Assembly (NCBI GenBank): GCA_963836735.1
Contig: CAWIKP010000034.1
Location: forward strand, 18,008 to 82,007
DNA length: 64,000 nucleotides
Direction: 5' to 3'
From: JACCXG01 sp963836735
GTDB taxonomy: Bacteria > Acidobacteriota > Vicinamibacteria > Vicinamibacterales > 2-12-FULL-66-21
Below, one piece after another: positions 1 to 10,621 of this stretch. How positions within the stretch are numbered: position 1 is the stretch's first letter; every line of letters begins with the position of its first letter. Below the pieces are notes generated by a model. It was not told where the DNA came from. It did no database searches and was given only the letters and a program-made list of their open reading frames with translations. The position numbers and the translations under genes were made by a program.

Positions 1-1
1 C

Positions 2-493
2 ATGTCGTCCCTGGAGATTGAGGTCGACGTCAGCGAAAGTTACATCAACCGGGTGAAGTCCGGCCAGCCGGTCGAAGCGGTGCTGGACGCCTACCCCGAG
101 TGGCGGATTGCGTCGAAGGTGATTACCTCGGTTCCATCGGCGGACAGGCAGAAGGCGACGGTCCGGGTCCGGATCGCATTCGACCAACTGGACCCGCGGA
201 TTCTTCCCGACATGGGCGTCAAGGTCTCGTTCCTGAGCGAAGCCGCGCCTTCCGCCTCGGCCACCGACCAGCCGCGACCGCGGCTGCTGATACCGAAGGG
301 CGCCGTGAGGACCGTGGACGGGACGTCGATCGTATTCGTGGTGCGCGGAGATCGGGTCGAGCGGCGGGCGGTGAAGCTCGGTGGGAACGACGGTGACCTG
401 ACCGAGGTGATCTCGGGGCTGACCGCCGGCGATCGGGTTGTCACCGAGGGCGTCGCGACACTGACTGACGGAGCACGGGTGAAGGAGCGCTGA
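2..493 (+). CDS. periplasmic adaptor subunit of an ABC/RND-type exporter, C-terminal part
   Basis: The reading frame is open at the window edge, so the first Met is probably internal and the N-terminal membrane anchor and most of the hairpin lie outside. The visible 163 residues fit the beta-barrel and membrane-proximal domains of HlyD/MacA-type membrane fusion proteins: a barrel strand around LDPRILPDMGVKVSF, then LLIPKGAVRTVDG and the closing GLTAGDRVVTEGVATLTDG. These proteins bridge an inner-membrane transporter to an outer-membrane channel. The stop TGA is directly followed by the ATG of the ATPase gene, whose Shine-Dalgarno-like AAGGAG lies in the last codons here, so the genes are probably translationally linked. 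Substrate unknown. Confidence 0.85.
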   Translation: MSSLEIEVDVSESYINRVKSGQPVEAVLDAYPEWRIASKVITSVPSADRQKATVRVRIAFDQLDPRILPDMGVKVSFLSEAAPSASATDQPRPRLLIPKGAVRTVDGTSIVFVVRGDRVERRAVKLGGNDGDLTEVISGLTAGDRVVTEGVATLTDGARVKER

Positions 494-1180
494 ATGAACA
501 CGCTGGTCTCAATCCGGGATTTGCACAAGGTGTACTTTCGCGGCAACGAGCGGATCGACGTCCTTCAGGGCGTGACCCTGGACATTCCCGAGGGGGACTT
601 CCTGGCGCTGATGGGCCCGTCCGGTTCCGGCAAGACGACGCTCCTGAACCTGATCGGCGGCCTCGATACGCCGACCGAGGGCGCGATCCAGGTCGGCGGC
701 GATCGCATCGACAAGTTGTCCGGAGGCAAGCTCTCGGCATGGCGGGCGCGTCACATCGGCTTCGTCTTCCAGATGTACAACCTGCTGCCGGTGCTGACGG
801 CGGCCAAGAACGTCGAGCTGCCACTGCTGCTGACCAAGCTCGGGGCCGGCGATCGCAAACGCCGGGTGCAGGTGGCGCTCAACGTCGTCGGGCTCGGCGA
901 GCGCGCGAATCACTACCCGCGCCAGCTGTCGGGCGGCCAGGAACAGCGCGTCGGCATCGCCAGGGCGATCGTCACCGACCCGACGCTGCTGCTCTGCGAC
1001 GAGCCGACCGGTGACCTCGACCGCAAGTCGGGCGACGAGATCCTCGAGCTGCTGACGACGCTCAACCGGGAACATGGCAAGACCATCGTCATGGTGACGC
1101 ACGACCCTCACGCGGCGGCGCGGGCGAAACGCACGCTGCATCTCGAGAAGGGTCTGCTCGTAGAGGAGGCTGCCGCATGA
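494..1180 (+). CDS. MacB/LolD-type ABC transporter ATP-binding protein
   Basis: A 228-residue stand-alone nucleotide-binding domain. Walker A is GPSGSGKTT near residue 40, the signature LSGGQEQR near residue 145, and Walker B LLLCDEPTGDLD near 165, followed by the switch histidine in VMVTHD. The E in LSGGQEQR replaces the more usual Q. The DEPTGDLD motif is typical of the MacB/LolD/FtsE branch that works with FtsX-like permeases by mechanotransmission. It sits between the adaptor and two permease genes and overlaps the first permease by 4 bases (ATGA), so the four genes form one exporter operon. Confidence 0.95.
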   Translation: MNTLVSIRDLHKVYFRGNERIDVLQGVTLDIPEGDFLALMGPSGSGKTTLLNLIGGLDTPTEGAIQVGGDRIDKLSGGKLSAWRARHIGFVFQMYNLLPVLTAAKNVELPLLLTKLGAGDRKRRVQVALNVVGLGERANHYPRQLSGGQEQRVGIARAIVTDPTLLLCDEPTGDLDRKSGDEILELLTTLNREHGKTIVMVTHDPHAAARAKRTLHLEKGLLVEEAAA

Positions 1181-2344
1181 AGTTCCTACCGCTGATCCTC
1201 CGGAACCTGCTGCGCCGCAAGGTGCGGACCACGTTCACCATCCTGTCGATCGTCGTCGCGTTCGTGCTGTTCGGCTTCCTGATGACGATTCGCGCGGCCT
1301 TTGCCATGGGTGTCGATCTCGCGGGCGCCGATCGGCTGATGGTGATCCACCGCGTATCGATCATCCAGCCGCTGCCCCAGAGCTACGGGCCGAAGATCCG
1401 CGCCACCCCCGGCGTAACCGACGTGACGCACGCGAACTGGTTCGGGGGCTATTACCAGAACCCGAGCAACTTCATGGCGAACATGGCGGTCGACCCCGAG
1501 AGCTGGCTGCGCATGTACCCGGAGTTCGAGATGCCGGAGGCGCAGAAGAAGGCCTGGTTCGCCAATCGGGGCGGCGCCATCGTCGGCATCGATACCGCGA
1601 AGAAGTTCGGGTGGAAGGTCGGGGATCACGTCCCCCTCGATCTCGCCGATTTACCGCAAGCCGGACAACTCGCCGTGGGACTTCACAATCGAAGGCATCT
1701 ACGATTCGTCGAAGAAAGGCGTGGACAAGACGCAGTTCTTCTTCCACTACGACTACATGAACGAAGCGCTTCGCGCGGCGAAGGTCGGCTTCGCCGACAT
1801 CATCGGCTGGTATGTCTTCCGGGTGGAAGACCCGTCGACCGCCGATCAGCTGGCCAGGCGCGTCGACGCGATGTTCGAGAACTCGAACGCCGAGACCAAG
1901 ACGGCGACCGAGAAGGCCTTCATCTCCGAGTGGGGGAAGCAGGTCGGCGACATCGGTTCGATCATGATCGCCATTACCGCGGTGGTGATGGGATTCATCC
2001 TCTTCGTGGCCGGGAACGCCATGGCGCAGTCGATCCGCGAGCGGACCAACGAGCTCGCGGTGCTGAAGACGCTCGGCTTCAGCGACGGGAAGATCCTGAC
2101 CATCGTATTGCTCGAGTCGTGCGCGATTGCCGTGATTGGCGGCGCCATCGGTCTCGGGCTGGCGTCGCTGATCATCGCGCAGGGCGATCCGACCGGCGGG
2201 ATGCTGCCGATCTACTACCTCCCTGCCCGCGATCTGGTGTTCGGCATCGCCCTCGTGCTCGTGCTCGGACTCGGAACCGGGCTGCTGCCCGCGGTGCAGG
2301 CCAGCCGGTTGAAGATTGTGGATGCGTTACGGCGCACTGCGTGA
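1177..2344 (+). CDS. FtsX-like ABC permease, first of a pair (frameshifted)
   Basis: The N-terminal part (MKFLPLILRNLLRRKVRTT, TM1, periplasmic MacB-type domain) is in one frame up to about 1638. The rest, with KKGVDKTQFFFHYDYMNEAL and three TM helices of an FtsX domain containing SIRERTNELAVLKTLGFSDG, is one frame over and ends at 2344. Removing one base in the C5 run at 1632-1636, or the G at 1639, restores a single protein of about 388 residues. The original frame stays open by chance through the next gene and would give a false 795-residue fusion. The start overlaps the ATPase gene. With the next gene it would form the heteromeric membrane part of the exporter. Confidence 0.85.
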
Positions 2345-2376
2345 TTTCTGGTTATCAGCTGACAGAGGACTCCGCA

Positions 2377-3564
2377 ATGAACTGGCTTTCACAGACGCTC
2401 GCCGTGACCAAGGTGACCCTGCAGTCGATCCCCCAGCGCCTCGGCTCCTCGGTCGTGGCGATCATCGGGATCGGCGGCGTGGTCATCGTGTTCACGGCCG
2501 TGCTCTCGATTGCGGAGGGCTTCCGCGCCACGATGCAGGGCACCGGCGATCCCCGCACGGTGATGGTGATGCGCGCGGGCAGCGATACCGAGATGACCAG
2601 CGGGTTCTCGGGCGACGAAGCGCGGCTGATTACCGAGGCGCCCGGCATCGAGCGCGGACCCGACGGCGTTCACGCCTCCCCCGAGCTCTTCGTCATCATC
2701 GGACATCCACTCCAGCGCAGCGGAACCGACGCAAACGTGCCGCTGCGCGGGCTGACGCCGATCGCGCTCCGCGTCCGCCCGGACCTTCACATCGCCGAAG
2801 GGCGGATGTTCACGGCGGGGACCTCGGAGATCGTGGTCGGCCGCGCAGCCTCGCGCCAGTTCGCCAACCTGAAGGTGGGATCGACGGTCAAGTCGGGCAA
2901 GATGACCTGGCCGGTGGTCGGCATCTTCGACGCCCGCGGCAGCGTCGCCGAGTCCGAGCTGTGGTGCGACGCGAAGGTGCTGCAGAGCGTGTATCAGCGC
3001 GGCAACTCCTATCAGTCGGTCTATCTCCGGCTCGAGACCGTCGAAAGCCTCCAGCGCCTCAAGGATGCGCTCACCACCGATCCGCGCCTGAATGTCACGG
3101 TCGTGCGGGAGCCTGACTACTACGCTCAGCAGTCCCAGGTGCTCCAGTCGGTCATCTGGGGCATCGGGCTGACGATCGCCGTCCTGATGGGCCTCGGCGC
3201 GATCTTCGGCGCCGTGAACACGATGTATTCGGCGGTCGCCACACGGACCCGGGAAATCGCGACGCTGCGGGCGCTCGGCTTCGGCTCGACGCCGGTCGTC
3301 GTGTCGGTGCTGATAGAAGCCGTCCTCCTGAGCCTCGTCGGCGGAGTGCTCGGGGGCCTGATCGCCTGGGCCGGCTTCGACGGGTATCAGACCGCGACCA
3401 TGAACCTCCAGTCGTTCAGCCAGGTGGCTTTCGCCTTCGCGGTCACACCCCGGCTGCTGGCCTGGGGACTGATGGCGTCAACCGTCATGGGCCTCCTCGG
3501 CGGCCTCCTTCCCGCCTACCGCGCGGCCCGGGTGCCGGTCGTTTCCGCACTGCGGCAGCTCTAA
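2377..3564 (+). CDS. FtsX-like ABC permease, second of a pair
   Basis: Starts at the ATG of MNWLSQTLAVTKVTLQSIPQ, 32 bases after the first permease, with a purine-rich AGAGGA upstream. It is about 395 residues: one N-terminal TM helix (VVAIIGIGGVVIVFTAVLSI), a periplasmic MacB-like domain, then an FtsX domain with three TM helices and the coupling segment TRTREIATLRALGFGSTPVV. The ending LLPAYRAARVPVVSALRQL is characteristic of the family. It is intact. It partners the preceding permease, ATPase and adaptor; the exported substrate cannot be read from the sequence. Confidence 0.9.
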   Translation: MNWLSQTLAVTKVTLQSIPQRLGSSVVAIIGIGGVVIVFTAVLSIAEGFRATMQGTGDPRTVMVMRAGSDTEMTSGFSGDEARLITEAPGIERGPDGVHASPELFVIIGHPLQRSGTDANVPLRGLTPIALRVRPDLHIAEGRMFTAGTSEIVVGRAASRQFANLKVGSTVKSGKMTWPVVGIFDARGSVAESELWCDAKVLQSVYQRGNSYQSVYLRLETVESLQRLKDALTTDPRLNVTVVREPDYYAQQSQVLQSVIWGIGLTIAVLMGLGAIFGAVNTMYSAVATRTREIATLRALGFGSTPVVVSVLIEAVLLSLVGGVLGGLIAWAGFDGYQTATMNLQSFSQVAFAFAVTPRLLAWGLMASTVMGLLGGLLPAYRAARVPVVSALRQL

Positions 3565-3597
3565 AGCCTTCCTCAGCACCTGCCGATAGACTGCGCC

Positions 3598-3614
3598 AGA
3601 CGGGTTTCCCGTCT
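3598..3614 (+). terminator. short stem-loop after the exporter operon
   Basis: AGACGGG-TTT-CCCGTCT forms a perfect 7-bp stem with a 3-base loop 34 bases after the last permease stop. There is no clear T-tract, so termination is inferred from position and stem only. Confidence 0.4.
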
Positions 3615-3892
3615 CGCCTGGCCGGTTTCCCCCAGTAATCAATCAGCCGAGGTAGCGTATGAAAACCATGCGCACGGCTGTGTCATACGTACGCTTTTTC
3701 CCGGGCTCCCGAGGGGTCGCCGGCGTGGACCTACAGCGCTACGGATCAGATAAGAACCGTCCCGGCAATCACTTATCACCACGGCGCGGAACGAACCGTT
3801 CGGGCAGAAGGGCCGAAAAAACCCCGGTACGTCGGTTGCACATAAGCAGGTATTCGGAAAATCCAACGGTCGGCTAGGAGGGACGTGAACCC
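3615..3892. other. intergenic stretch without recognisable gene
   Basis: About 280 bases precede the small winged-helix-like gene. A 72-codon open frame on the plus strand has no ribosome-binding site and an unconvincing composition (very Arg/Gly rich). I see no riboswitch signature. The last 20 bases carry TAGGAGGGA, a strong ribosome-binding site for the ATG at 3893. Confidence 0.5.
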
Positions 3893-4141
3893 ATGCGCAT
3901 CGATGAAGTACTCCAGCGAATCCAAGGGGAGTTCGTCGAAATGCCTGGCCTCTGTCTGACCGCCGCACAGGCACAGCGCCTGTGGGGACTGGAGCGAGAC
4001 ACCTGTGACGCTCTGCTGGGCGCACTGGTCGACGCAAAGTTCCTGTCGCAGACCCGGGATGGCGCGTTCGTCCGCCAGGAGGGCGCGACTCCGACTCGGG
4101 TCACTAAGGTCCGGCGCGGTCAAACGTTGGCTGTCGCGTAA
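3893..4141 (+). CDS. small winged-helix-like protein of unknown function
   Basis: An 82-residue protein preceded by TAGGAGGGACGTGAACCC, one of the best ribosome-binding sites in the window, which fixes the start. The chain MRIDEVLQRIQGEFVEMPGL, then LTAAQAQRLWGLERDTCDAL, then LVDAKFLSQTRDGAFVR reads as helix, helix-turn-helix and beta-wing. Short proteins of this pattern occur in soil bacteria and are usually annotated as hypothetical. The basic tail (TKVRRGQTLAVA) would suit nucleic acid binding. It stands alone, convergent with the peroxiredoxin gene. Function is inference only. Confidence 0.75.
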   Translation: MRIDEVLQRIQGEFVEMPGLCLTAAQAQRLWGLERDTCDALLGALVDAKFLSQTRDGAFVRQEGATPTRVTKVRRGQTLAVA

Positions 4142-4243
4142 TTACAACCCACCGGTGCCGACCGGCTGACTACCTGCCTCGTCAGCCAAACAGGTCGGCT
4201 CACGACCCCCCCTCCCGGGCGATCAGCGCCCGCGGCCAGGTTC

Positions 4244-4278
4244 GTCGAAGGTTGAGGGCTCAGGCCCTCACCTTCGAC
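4244..4278. terminator. bidirectional terminator hairpin
   Basis: GTCGAAGGTTGAGGGC pairs with GCCCTCACCTTCGAC across a 4-base loop, giving a stem of about 15 bp with one bulged base, between the convergent genes ending at 4141 (+) and 4337 (-). A flanking poly-T is weak. Confidence 0.6.
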
Positions 4279-4282
4279 ATCA

Positions 4283-4334
4283 CACCCTTCGACACGCGCA
4301 TGCTTCGCTGCCGCGCTCGCTCAGGGCGCGGCCC
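4283..4334. repeat. REP-like palindromic sequence
   Basis: The stretch contains CCCTTCGACACGCGC, CTTCGCTGCC and GCTCGCTCAGGGCG, the wording of common intergenic REP-type palindromes (CCCTTCGAC... with ...CTCAGGGCG) in high-GC bacteria. It lies just beyond the peroxiredoxin stop. Assignment rests on recollection of this repeat style, not on other copies in the window. Confidence 0.4.
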
Positions 4335-4336
4335 GC

Positions 4337-4801
4337 TTAGCGTAGCGTTTCGAGCGCGGTGAGGAGTTCCGCGTTGTCCGGCTGCTGCGGGATGTCGTAG
4401 GTCTTCGACCACTTGATCCGGCCATCCTTTCCGACGATGAAGATGGCGCGCTCGGAAAAGCCTTCTTTCGGGCGGAACACCCCGTACTTCTGCGCCACTT
4501 CGCCGTGTGGATGGAAGTCGCTCAGGAGATCGAACGAGATCGGTCCGAGGGTCTTCGCCCACGCGGCCTTCGAGGGCTGCGGATCGATGCTGAGCCCGAG
4601 CACGACCGCGTCTGCCTGCTCGAGCCGCGGCTTGTCGGTCTCGTAGCCGCTCATCTGGGTGGCGCACACCGGCGTGAACGCCAGCGGATGGAACGCGAGC
4701 ACGACGTTCTTCTTGCCGCGATAGTCGGACAGGCGGACCGTTCCTCCACGGTGGCTGCGCAATTCGAAGTCTGGGGCTTCCTCGCCCGGCTTCAGTGCCA
4801 T
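4337..4801 (-). CDS. 1-Cys type peroxiredoxin (AhpE-like)
   Basis: A 154-residue thioredoxin-fold peroxidase that reduces hydrogen peroxide and organic hydroperoxides. The family start KPGEEAPDFELRSHRGGTVR is followed by the catalytic motif PLAFTPVCATQ (PxxxTxxC form) near residue 45. It is the only Cys, so there is no resolving Cys and an external thiol donor would be needed. LSIDPQPSKAAWAKTLG and FIVGKDGRIKWSK complete the fold. Length is normal. An AAGGAG lies just upstream of the ATG, inside the end of the SnoaL-like gene, so the two genes and lepB before them probably form one minus-strand transcript. Confidence 0.92.
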   Translation of the reverse strand: MALKPGEEAPDFELRSHRGGTVRLSDYRGKKNVVLAFHPLAFTPVCATQMSGYETDKPRLEQADAVVLGLSIDPQPSKAAWAKTLGPISFDLLSDFHPHGEVAQKYGVFRPKEGFSERAIFIVGKDGRIKWSKTYDIPQQPDNAELLTALETLR

Positions 4802-4803
4802 CT

Positions 4804-5312
4804 CTACTCCTTCGCTCTCATCTCAGTGTGTCGATCGCGACCACCTGTGCGGACCCGCCATCGTCCGCCTGTGCGAACGACTTCTCCGGCGAATTCGCGG
4901 GCGTCGATAGATTCCTCGCCGGACCCCTGGCTGCGCCGGCGGAACAGCGCCGTGAACGTCACGTCGCCGTGGTCCGCATCCGTGAACTCGACATTCACAT
5001 CGTCGAGCTCCAGCACGAACGCCGACGGTGCGGGGCTGGAGGCGGCTGGCCATGCCCATCAGGGTTTCGCGTCCCTGAATCGGAGGACTGCCGTGCCCGA
5101 GCTCGATGACGACGTCGGGGGTGAAGCACTCGCCGATGTGAGCGGCGCGGGCCAGCAGGCCGAGGCCGTCGGTGGTTCCGGAGTTGAACTCCCTGGCAAA
5201 GCTGGCGAACAGCGCGCGGACCTCGCGCTCCTGCGACGGGCTGCTCCTCCACCACCACACGGCGGCAGCCACCACGACGAGCGCAAGAATCAGGTAGGAC
5301 GCGGCGCGACAT
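4804..5312 (-). CDS. membrane-anchored SnoaL/NTF2-like protein (frameshifted)
   Basis: The product is split over three frames. Restored, it starts at ATG 5312, two bases after the lepB stop, as MSRR followed by a single TM helix (YLILALVVVAAAVWWW). A cytoplasm- or periplasm-facing cone domain follows: EVRALFASFAREFNSGTTDG, then ECFTPDVVIELGHGSPPIQG, then VLELDDVNVEFTDADHGDVT. The length and the pattern of helix followed by beta-sheet fit SnoaL/DUF4440 nuclear-transport-factor-2-like proteins. Breaks lie near 5297, 5027 and 4846. Each is repaired by deleting one G or C, and the last repair gives the natural ending VAQVVAIDTLR. Function of the domain is unknown; the fold assignment is moderately sure. 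Confidence 0.6.
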
Positions 5313-5804
5313 TCAGAAGAGCAGCATACCGAGAACGCGCCGGGCATCGACGCGTCCGAAATCATGATCGACCATGGGCATGCTGCGGTTGTCGCCGATG
5401 ACGAAGTACTCGCGGGGTCCGACGGTCACTTCCGGATAGTTCCACCGTTCGCGCCGCTGGACGTACGGCTCGATCAGCGGTGCGCCATTGATCTCGACGA
5501 CGCCTTCGACGATCGAGACGCGCTCGGCCGGGAGCGCCACGATGCGCTTCACATACAGCACGTTCGGTCCGGCCAGACGAATCGCCACCACGTCGCCCCG
5601 CCGCGGGGACCGGATTCGATAGACGATGCGGTTGACCAGGTTCAGCGTGGAATCGTGATAAGTCGGCTCCATGCTGATGCCGGAGACCCGGACCGGCGTG
5701 AGCAGCCAGCCGAAAGTCACGACGCTGACGGCGGTCAGGACGGCGACACGCGTCAGGGTCCGCCGCGGGTCACGGCCCAGAGTGATGCGGCGAATCCAAG
5801 ACAC
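5313..5804 (-). CDS. lepB: signal peptidase I
   Basis: A 163-residue type I signal peptidase that removes signal peptides from exported proteins at the outer face of the cytoplasmic membrane. One N-terminal TM helix (VAVLTAVSVVTFGWLL) precedes the catalytic serine box SGISMEPTYH and the general-base lysine box VLYVKRIVALPAERV. Box E appears as GDNRSMPMVDHDFG, where the usual Ser-x-Asp-Ser-Arg is altered. It is shorter than the E. coli enzyme and lacks its second TM helix, as in many bacteria. It is followed by the SnoaL-like and peroxiredoxin genes. Confidence 0.93.
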   Translation of the reverse strand: MSWIRRITLGRDPRRTLTRVAVLTAVSVVTFGWLLTPVRVSGISMEPTYHDSTLNLVNRIVYRIRSPRRGDVVAIRLAGPNVLYVKRIVALPAERVSIVEGVVEINGAPLIEPYVQRRERWNYPEVTVGPREYFVIGDNRSMPMVDHDFGRVDARRVLGMLLF

Positions 5805-5832
5805 GGGAGAGAAGTATATCTATCCCGCTCAG

Positions 5833-5985
5833 GTCAACTCCCAACGACCAACGCCCAACTCACAAGGGAGAGCCGTTCGAAGAACGAGGTGAAAAGCGCG
5901 ATCAACCAGCTTGTTGACGCGGCTTTCACCCGATTGTCCGAACCTGCTCCCCTTGGGAGTTGGGAGTTGGTCGTTGGGAGTTGAG
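5833..5985. repeat. family A hairpin element, copy 1 (CAACTCC-type arms)
   Basis: The 153-bp stretch is a nearly complete palindrome. The outer left arm CAACTCCCAACGACCAAC matches the inverse of the right arm GTTGGTCGTTGGGAGTTG. The inner stem GTTCGAAGAACGAGGTGAAA pairs with TTTCACCCGATTGTCCGAAC, and the centre TCAACCAGCTTGTTGA is itself palindromic. It fills the gap between the secreted unknown (stop at 5988) and lepB (start at 5804). Confidence 0.85.
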
Positions 5986-5987
5986 TC

Positions 5988-6774
5988 CTACCGCCCCTTG
6001 TAAGGCGCCACCAGCCCCGGCGTCCCCGGGAGCAGCGCGAGATAGATCACGCCAGGCTGCCCCTTTTGCAGATACACGGTGAACCCGTGGTGCTCGCCGA
6101 TGGGGGTGAAGCGATCGGCTGAATACTCGATGGCCGGACCCGCCGAGAACCAGCGCGCGCCCTGGAACACGACGAACACGGCATTGAGGCCGACCGGCCG
6201 CTGCACGGTCTGCATCCGGGTCCGCGCCGGGGACATCGTCACTGGTCCTGTCGTCCCGACGGCGGCGGAGGTCACAGCCGGAGGTTCCGGCGCGGGCTCG
6301 GTTGGGATGAACCCGGTGGTTCCGACCGGAACACCGGTCGGTGGAGACGGCGCCTGGAGGGTGCTGGCGGCGTTCTCCGCAGCCGGCAAAGAGACGACGA
6401 ATGACGGGGCGCTGCTGCCGACCGTCCCGGCAAGATCGCCGGACCGCCGACGCTCGTACGGCCGCATCAGGCCGCCGGCCAGGGGGACGTAGATGATGCT
6501 GCCCGGCTCCTGCGTCGTACGGATGTAAATCGCGACGTCGCCGAACGTCCCTGCCCGCACCATCTCGTTCCGGACGAAGTGGATGATGGCACCGGCCTGA
6601 TAATAGAGGTTGCCACCCCATGAAATGGGTGCCGCCACTGACATACCAGGATTCGTTCTCCGCCGTCACCGTCGGCGGCGGCGTCGGCTGGAGCGTGATC
6701 TGCGCCCGGAGCGTGATCCCGAGAACCGCCGTCAGAACCAGTACCGCAACCCGACCCGCCAGTGGTTTCGTCAT
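5988..6774 (-). CDS. secreted protein of unknown function (frameshifted)
   Basis: The first about 50 residues, with a signal peptide (MTKPLAGRVAVLVLTAVLGI, cleavage after LRAQ), are in one frame; the remainder is in another. One surplus base near 6620 separates them; joined, they give about 261 residues. The mature part starts with a Pro/Thr-rich segment (TLQPTPPPTVTAENESWY), followed by ISWGGNLYYQAGAIIHF and a compact C-terminal beta-rich stretch ending GVIYLALLPGTPGLVAPYKG. A long Pro/Thr/Ala linker lies mid-protein. I do not recognise a family. The repeated GFTVYLQKGQPGVIYL-like strands suggest a small extracytoplasmic beta domain. Confidence 0.6.
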
Positions 6775-6825
6775 GATGCGCTCCGTTCAGCGGACTCCCG
6801 GACTACCGGACGATCGGTACCGAAG

Positions 6826-7769
6826 TCATCCCGCCTGCTGCGCGGACTTTACTCCATTTTTCTTCCGCCAGTATCTCGCCAGCCCCTGCCACGAGTAGGC
6901 AATACTTCCGGCCCGGGTGTATTGTTCCGCGTCCTGCACTCCCACGGCTCGCCTGAGGTCCAGGAGCGCCTCGTCGACGAAGCGCCGCTCGCGCTCTTCC
7001 TCCGGGAGCGACTCGTCATTCACGAGGCGCAGGGCGATCCGGCTCCACGCCAGGAGCCGGTCCGTCATTTCCTGGAAGTGCGTGCGGGCGCCGTGGAACG
7101 GACCGAAGTGCGTCAGGAACAGCGTGTCGGGATCCCACTGCGAGGATCCGGGCTTCGCTCGCGCTCCAGAGCTCGAGGTCCACGTCCGGCGGCGGCGACG
7201 CGGGCATCACGTACTTGCCGTTCCCCCGCCGGATCCCCCCCGTGTCGCCGATGAACGCGATCCGGCTGGATGGCTCGAAAAAGCTGACGTGGTGCGAGGC
7301 ATGGCCGGGGGTATAGGCCACTTCGAGCGTCCGGCCCGCCGACTTCGATCCGCTCCCCGCCGCGCAGCACGCGCAGCCGGTCGGAAGGGACGGGCAGGAA
7401 CTCGCCCCACAGCCGCTCCATGTCCTGCGCCGTAGAGCCGCGACGCGCTCGAGAGCAGCTTCGTCGGGTCTGACAGATGGGGTGCGCCGCGCTCGTGGAC
7501 GAACACTTCGATGTGCGGATGCGCCTTCACGATCGATCCCGCCGCGCCGCCGTGGTCGAGGTGGATGTGCGTGAGCAGGATCTGCCGCACGTCGTGCATC
7601 CTCAGCCCACCCGCTCGAGCGCTTCCTCGAGGTGCGAAAGGCTCGTCGACGGGCCCGGATCGATGAGCGCCACGCCTCCGGGCCCGTGCAGCACGGCCGT
7701 CGCGATGATGTTCGGGTAGCCGAGGAAGTTCACATCGACGTAGTCGATGCCGGGGGCAAGCGGGAGCAT
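6826..7769 (-). CDS. metallo-beta-lactamase-fold hydrolase (frameshifted)
   Basis: Five pieces in shifting frames line up into one protein of about 310 residues starting MLPLAPGIDYVDVNFLGYPN. The zinc-binding motif HIHLDHGG (HxHxDH) follows LTHIH. A second metal ligand is in AYTPGHASHHVSFF and a third Asp in FIGDTGGIRRGN. The C-terminal helical part (MTDRLLAWSRIALRLV onward, with ERERRFVDEALLDL) is typical of MBL-fold proteins with a C-terminal helical domain. Breaks lie near 7603, 7430, 7335 and 7135. All but the first are repaired by removing one base; the first needs one base added. Substrate unknown. It is divergent from clpS across a family B repeat. Confidence 0.75.
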
Positions 7770-7789
7770 GGGGGTATTGTGGATCGTCT

Positions 7790-7898
7790 GGTTCCGGGTT
7801 CCGGGTTCCGGGTTCACGGTTCGGTTCATGGTCGCGCGGTTCGGTTCCAAGTTCGGGGTTCAGGGCTGCGCGACCTGGAACCCTGAACCCGGAACCGG
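7790..7898. repeat. family B hairpin element, copy 1 (GGTTCCG-type arms)
   Basis: A left arm of tandem GGTTCCGG-like units (three in a row at 7790-7812) and a right arm of GAACCCTGAACCCGGAACC run in opposite orientation with a spacer containing GGTCGCGCGGTTC / GCTGCGCGACC. It lies between divergent genes, so it also occupies the promoter region of clpS and of the MBL-fold gene. Confidence 0.75.
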
Positions 7899-7916
7899 TA
7901 CAATTCGATCAGCGCC

Positions 7917-8231
7917 ATGGCAGACGCTGATCGCCGGACATCTGGCGAGGTTCTCGAGCGGACGAAGCAGGAAACGAAGAAGCCCGAGCTTTTCAAGGTC
8001 CTGCTGCTGAACGACGACTACACGACGATGGACTTCGTGGTGGAGATCCTCGAAACGATCTTCCACAAGCAGCCTGCCGAAGCGCATCGCATCATGATGA
8101 TGGTCCACACGCAGGGGAAAGGCCTCTGCGGCGTGTATCCGTTCGAGGTCGCCGAAACCAAGGTGTCGACGGTGATCGACCGGGCCCGCGAGAGCGGTTT
8201 TCCGCTTCGTGCAGCGATGGAGCCCGAATAG
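7917..8231 (+). CDS. clpS: ATP-dependent Clp protease adaptor ClpS
   Basis: A 104-residue N-recognin that delivers substrates with destabilising N-terminal residues to ClpA. The core LFKVLLLNDDYTTMDFVVEI holds the conserved NDD-T binding segment; HKQPAEAHRIMMMVHTQGKG and CGVYPFEVAETK complete the pocket. The N-terminal extension (residues 1-25) is hydrophilic and disordered-looking, as usual. The ATG at 7917 is close after the repeat. clpA follows 31 bases later, the classic clpS-clpA arrangement. Confidence 0.97.
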   Translation: MADADRRTSGEVLERTKQETKKPELFKVLLLNDDYTTMDFVVEILETIFHKQPAEAHRIMMMVHTQGKGLCGVYPFEVAETKVSTVIDRARESGFPLRAAMEPE

Positions 8232-8262
8232 GCGTCATATATCTCCAGGGATTGGTTTTTAC

Positions 8263-10617
<2,355 letters not shown>

Positions 10618-10621
<4 letters not shown>

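Noticed and set aside
1177..3564. A single 795-residue permease read through both FtsX genes
   Set aside because: The middle part (from about residue 155 to 390) is Arg-rich nonsense; the true second half of gene one is in the next frame and gene two has its own start at 2377.
3659..3877. 72-codon plus-strand ORF
   Set aside because: No ribosome-binding site, Arg/Gly-rich random composition, no domain.
3565..3892. Riboswitch before the small winged-helix-like gene
   Set aside because: No match to any riboswitch consensus I know; only a short terminator-like stem near 3600.
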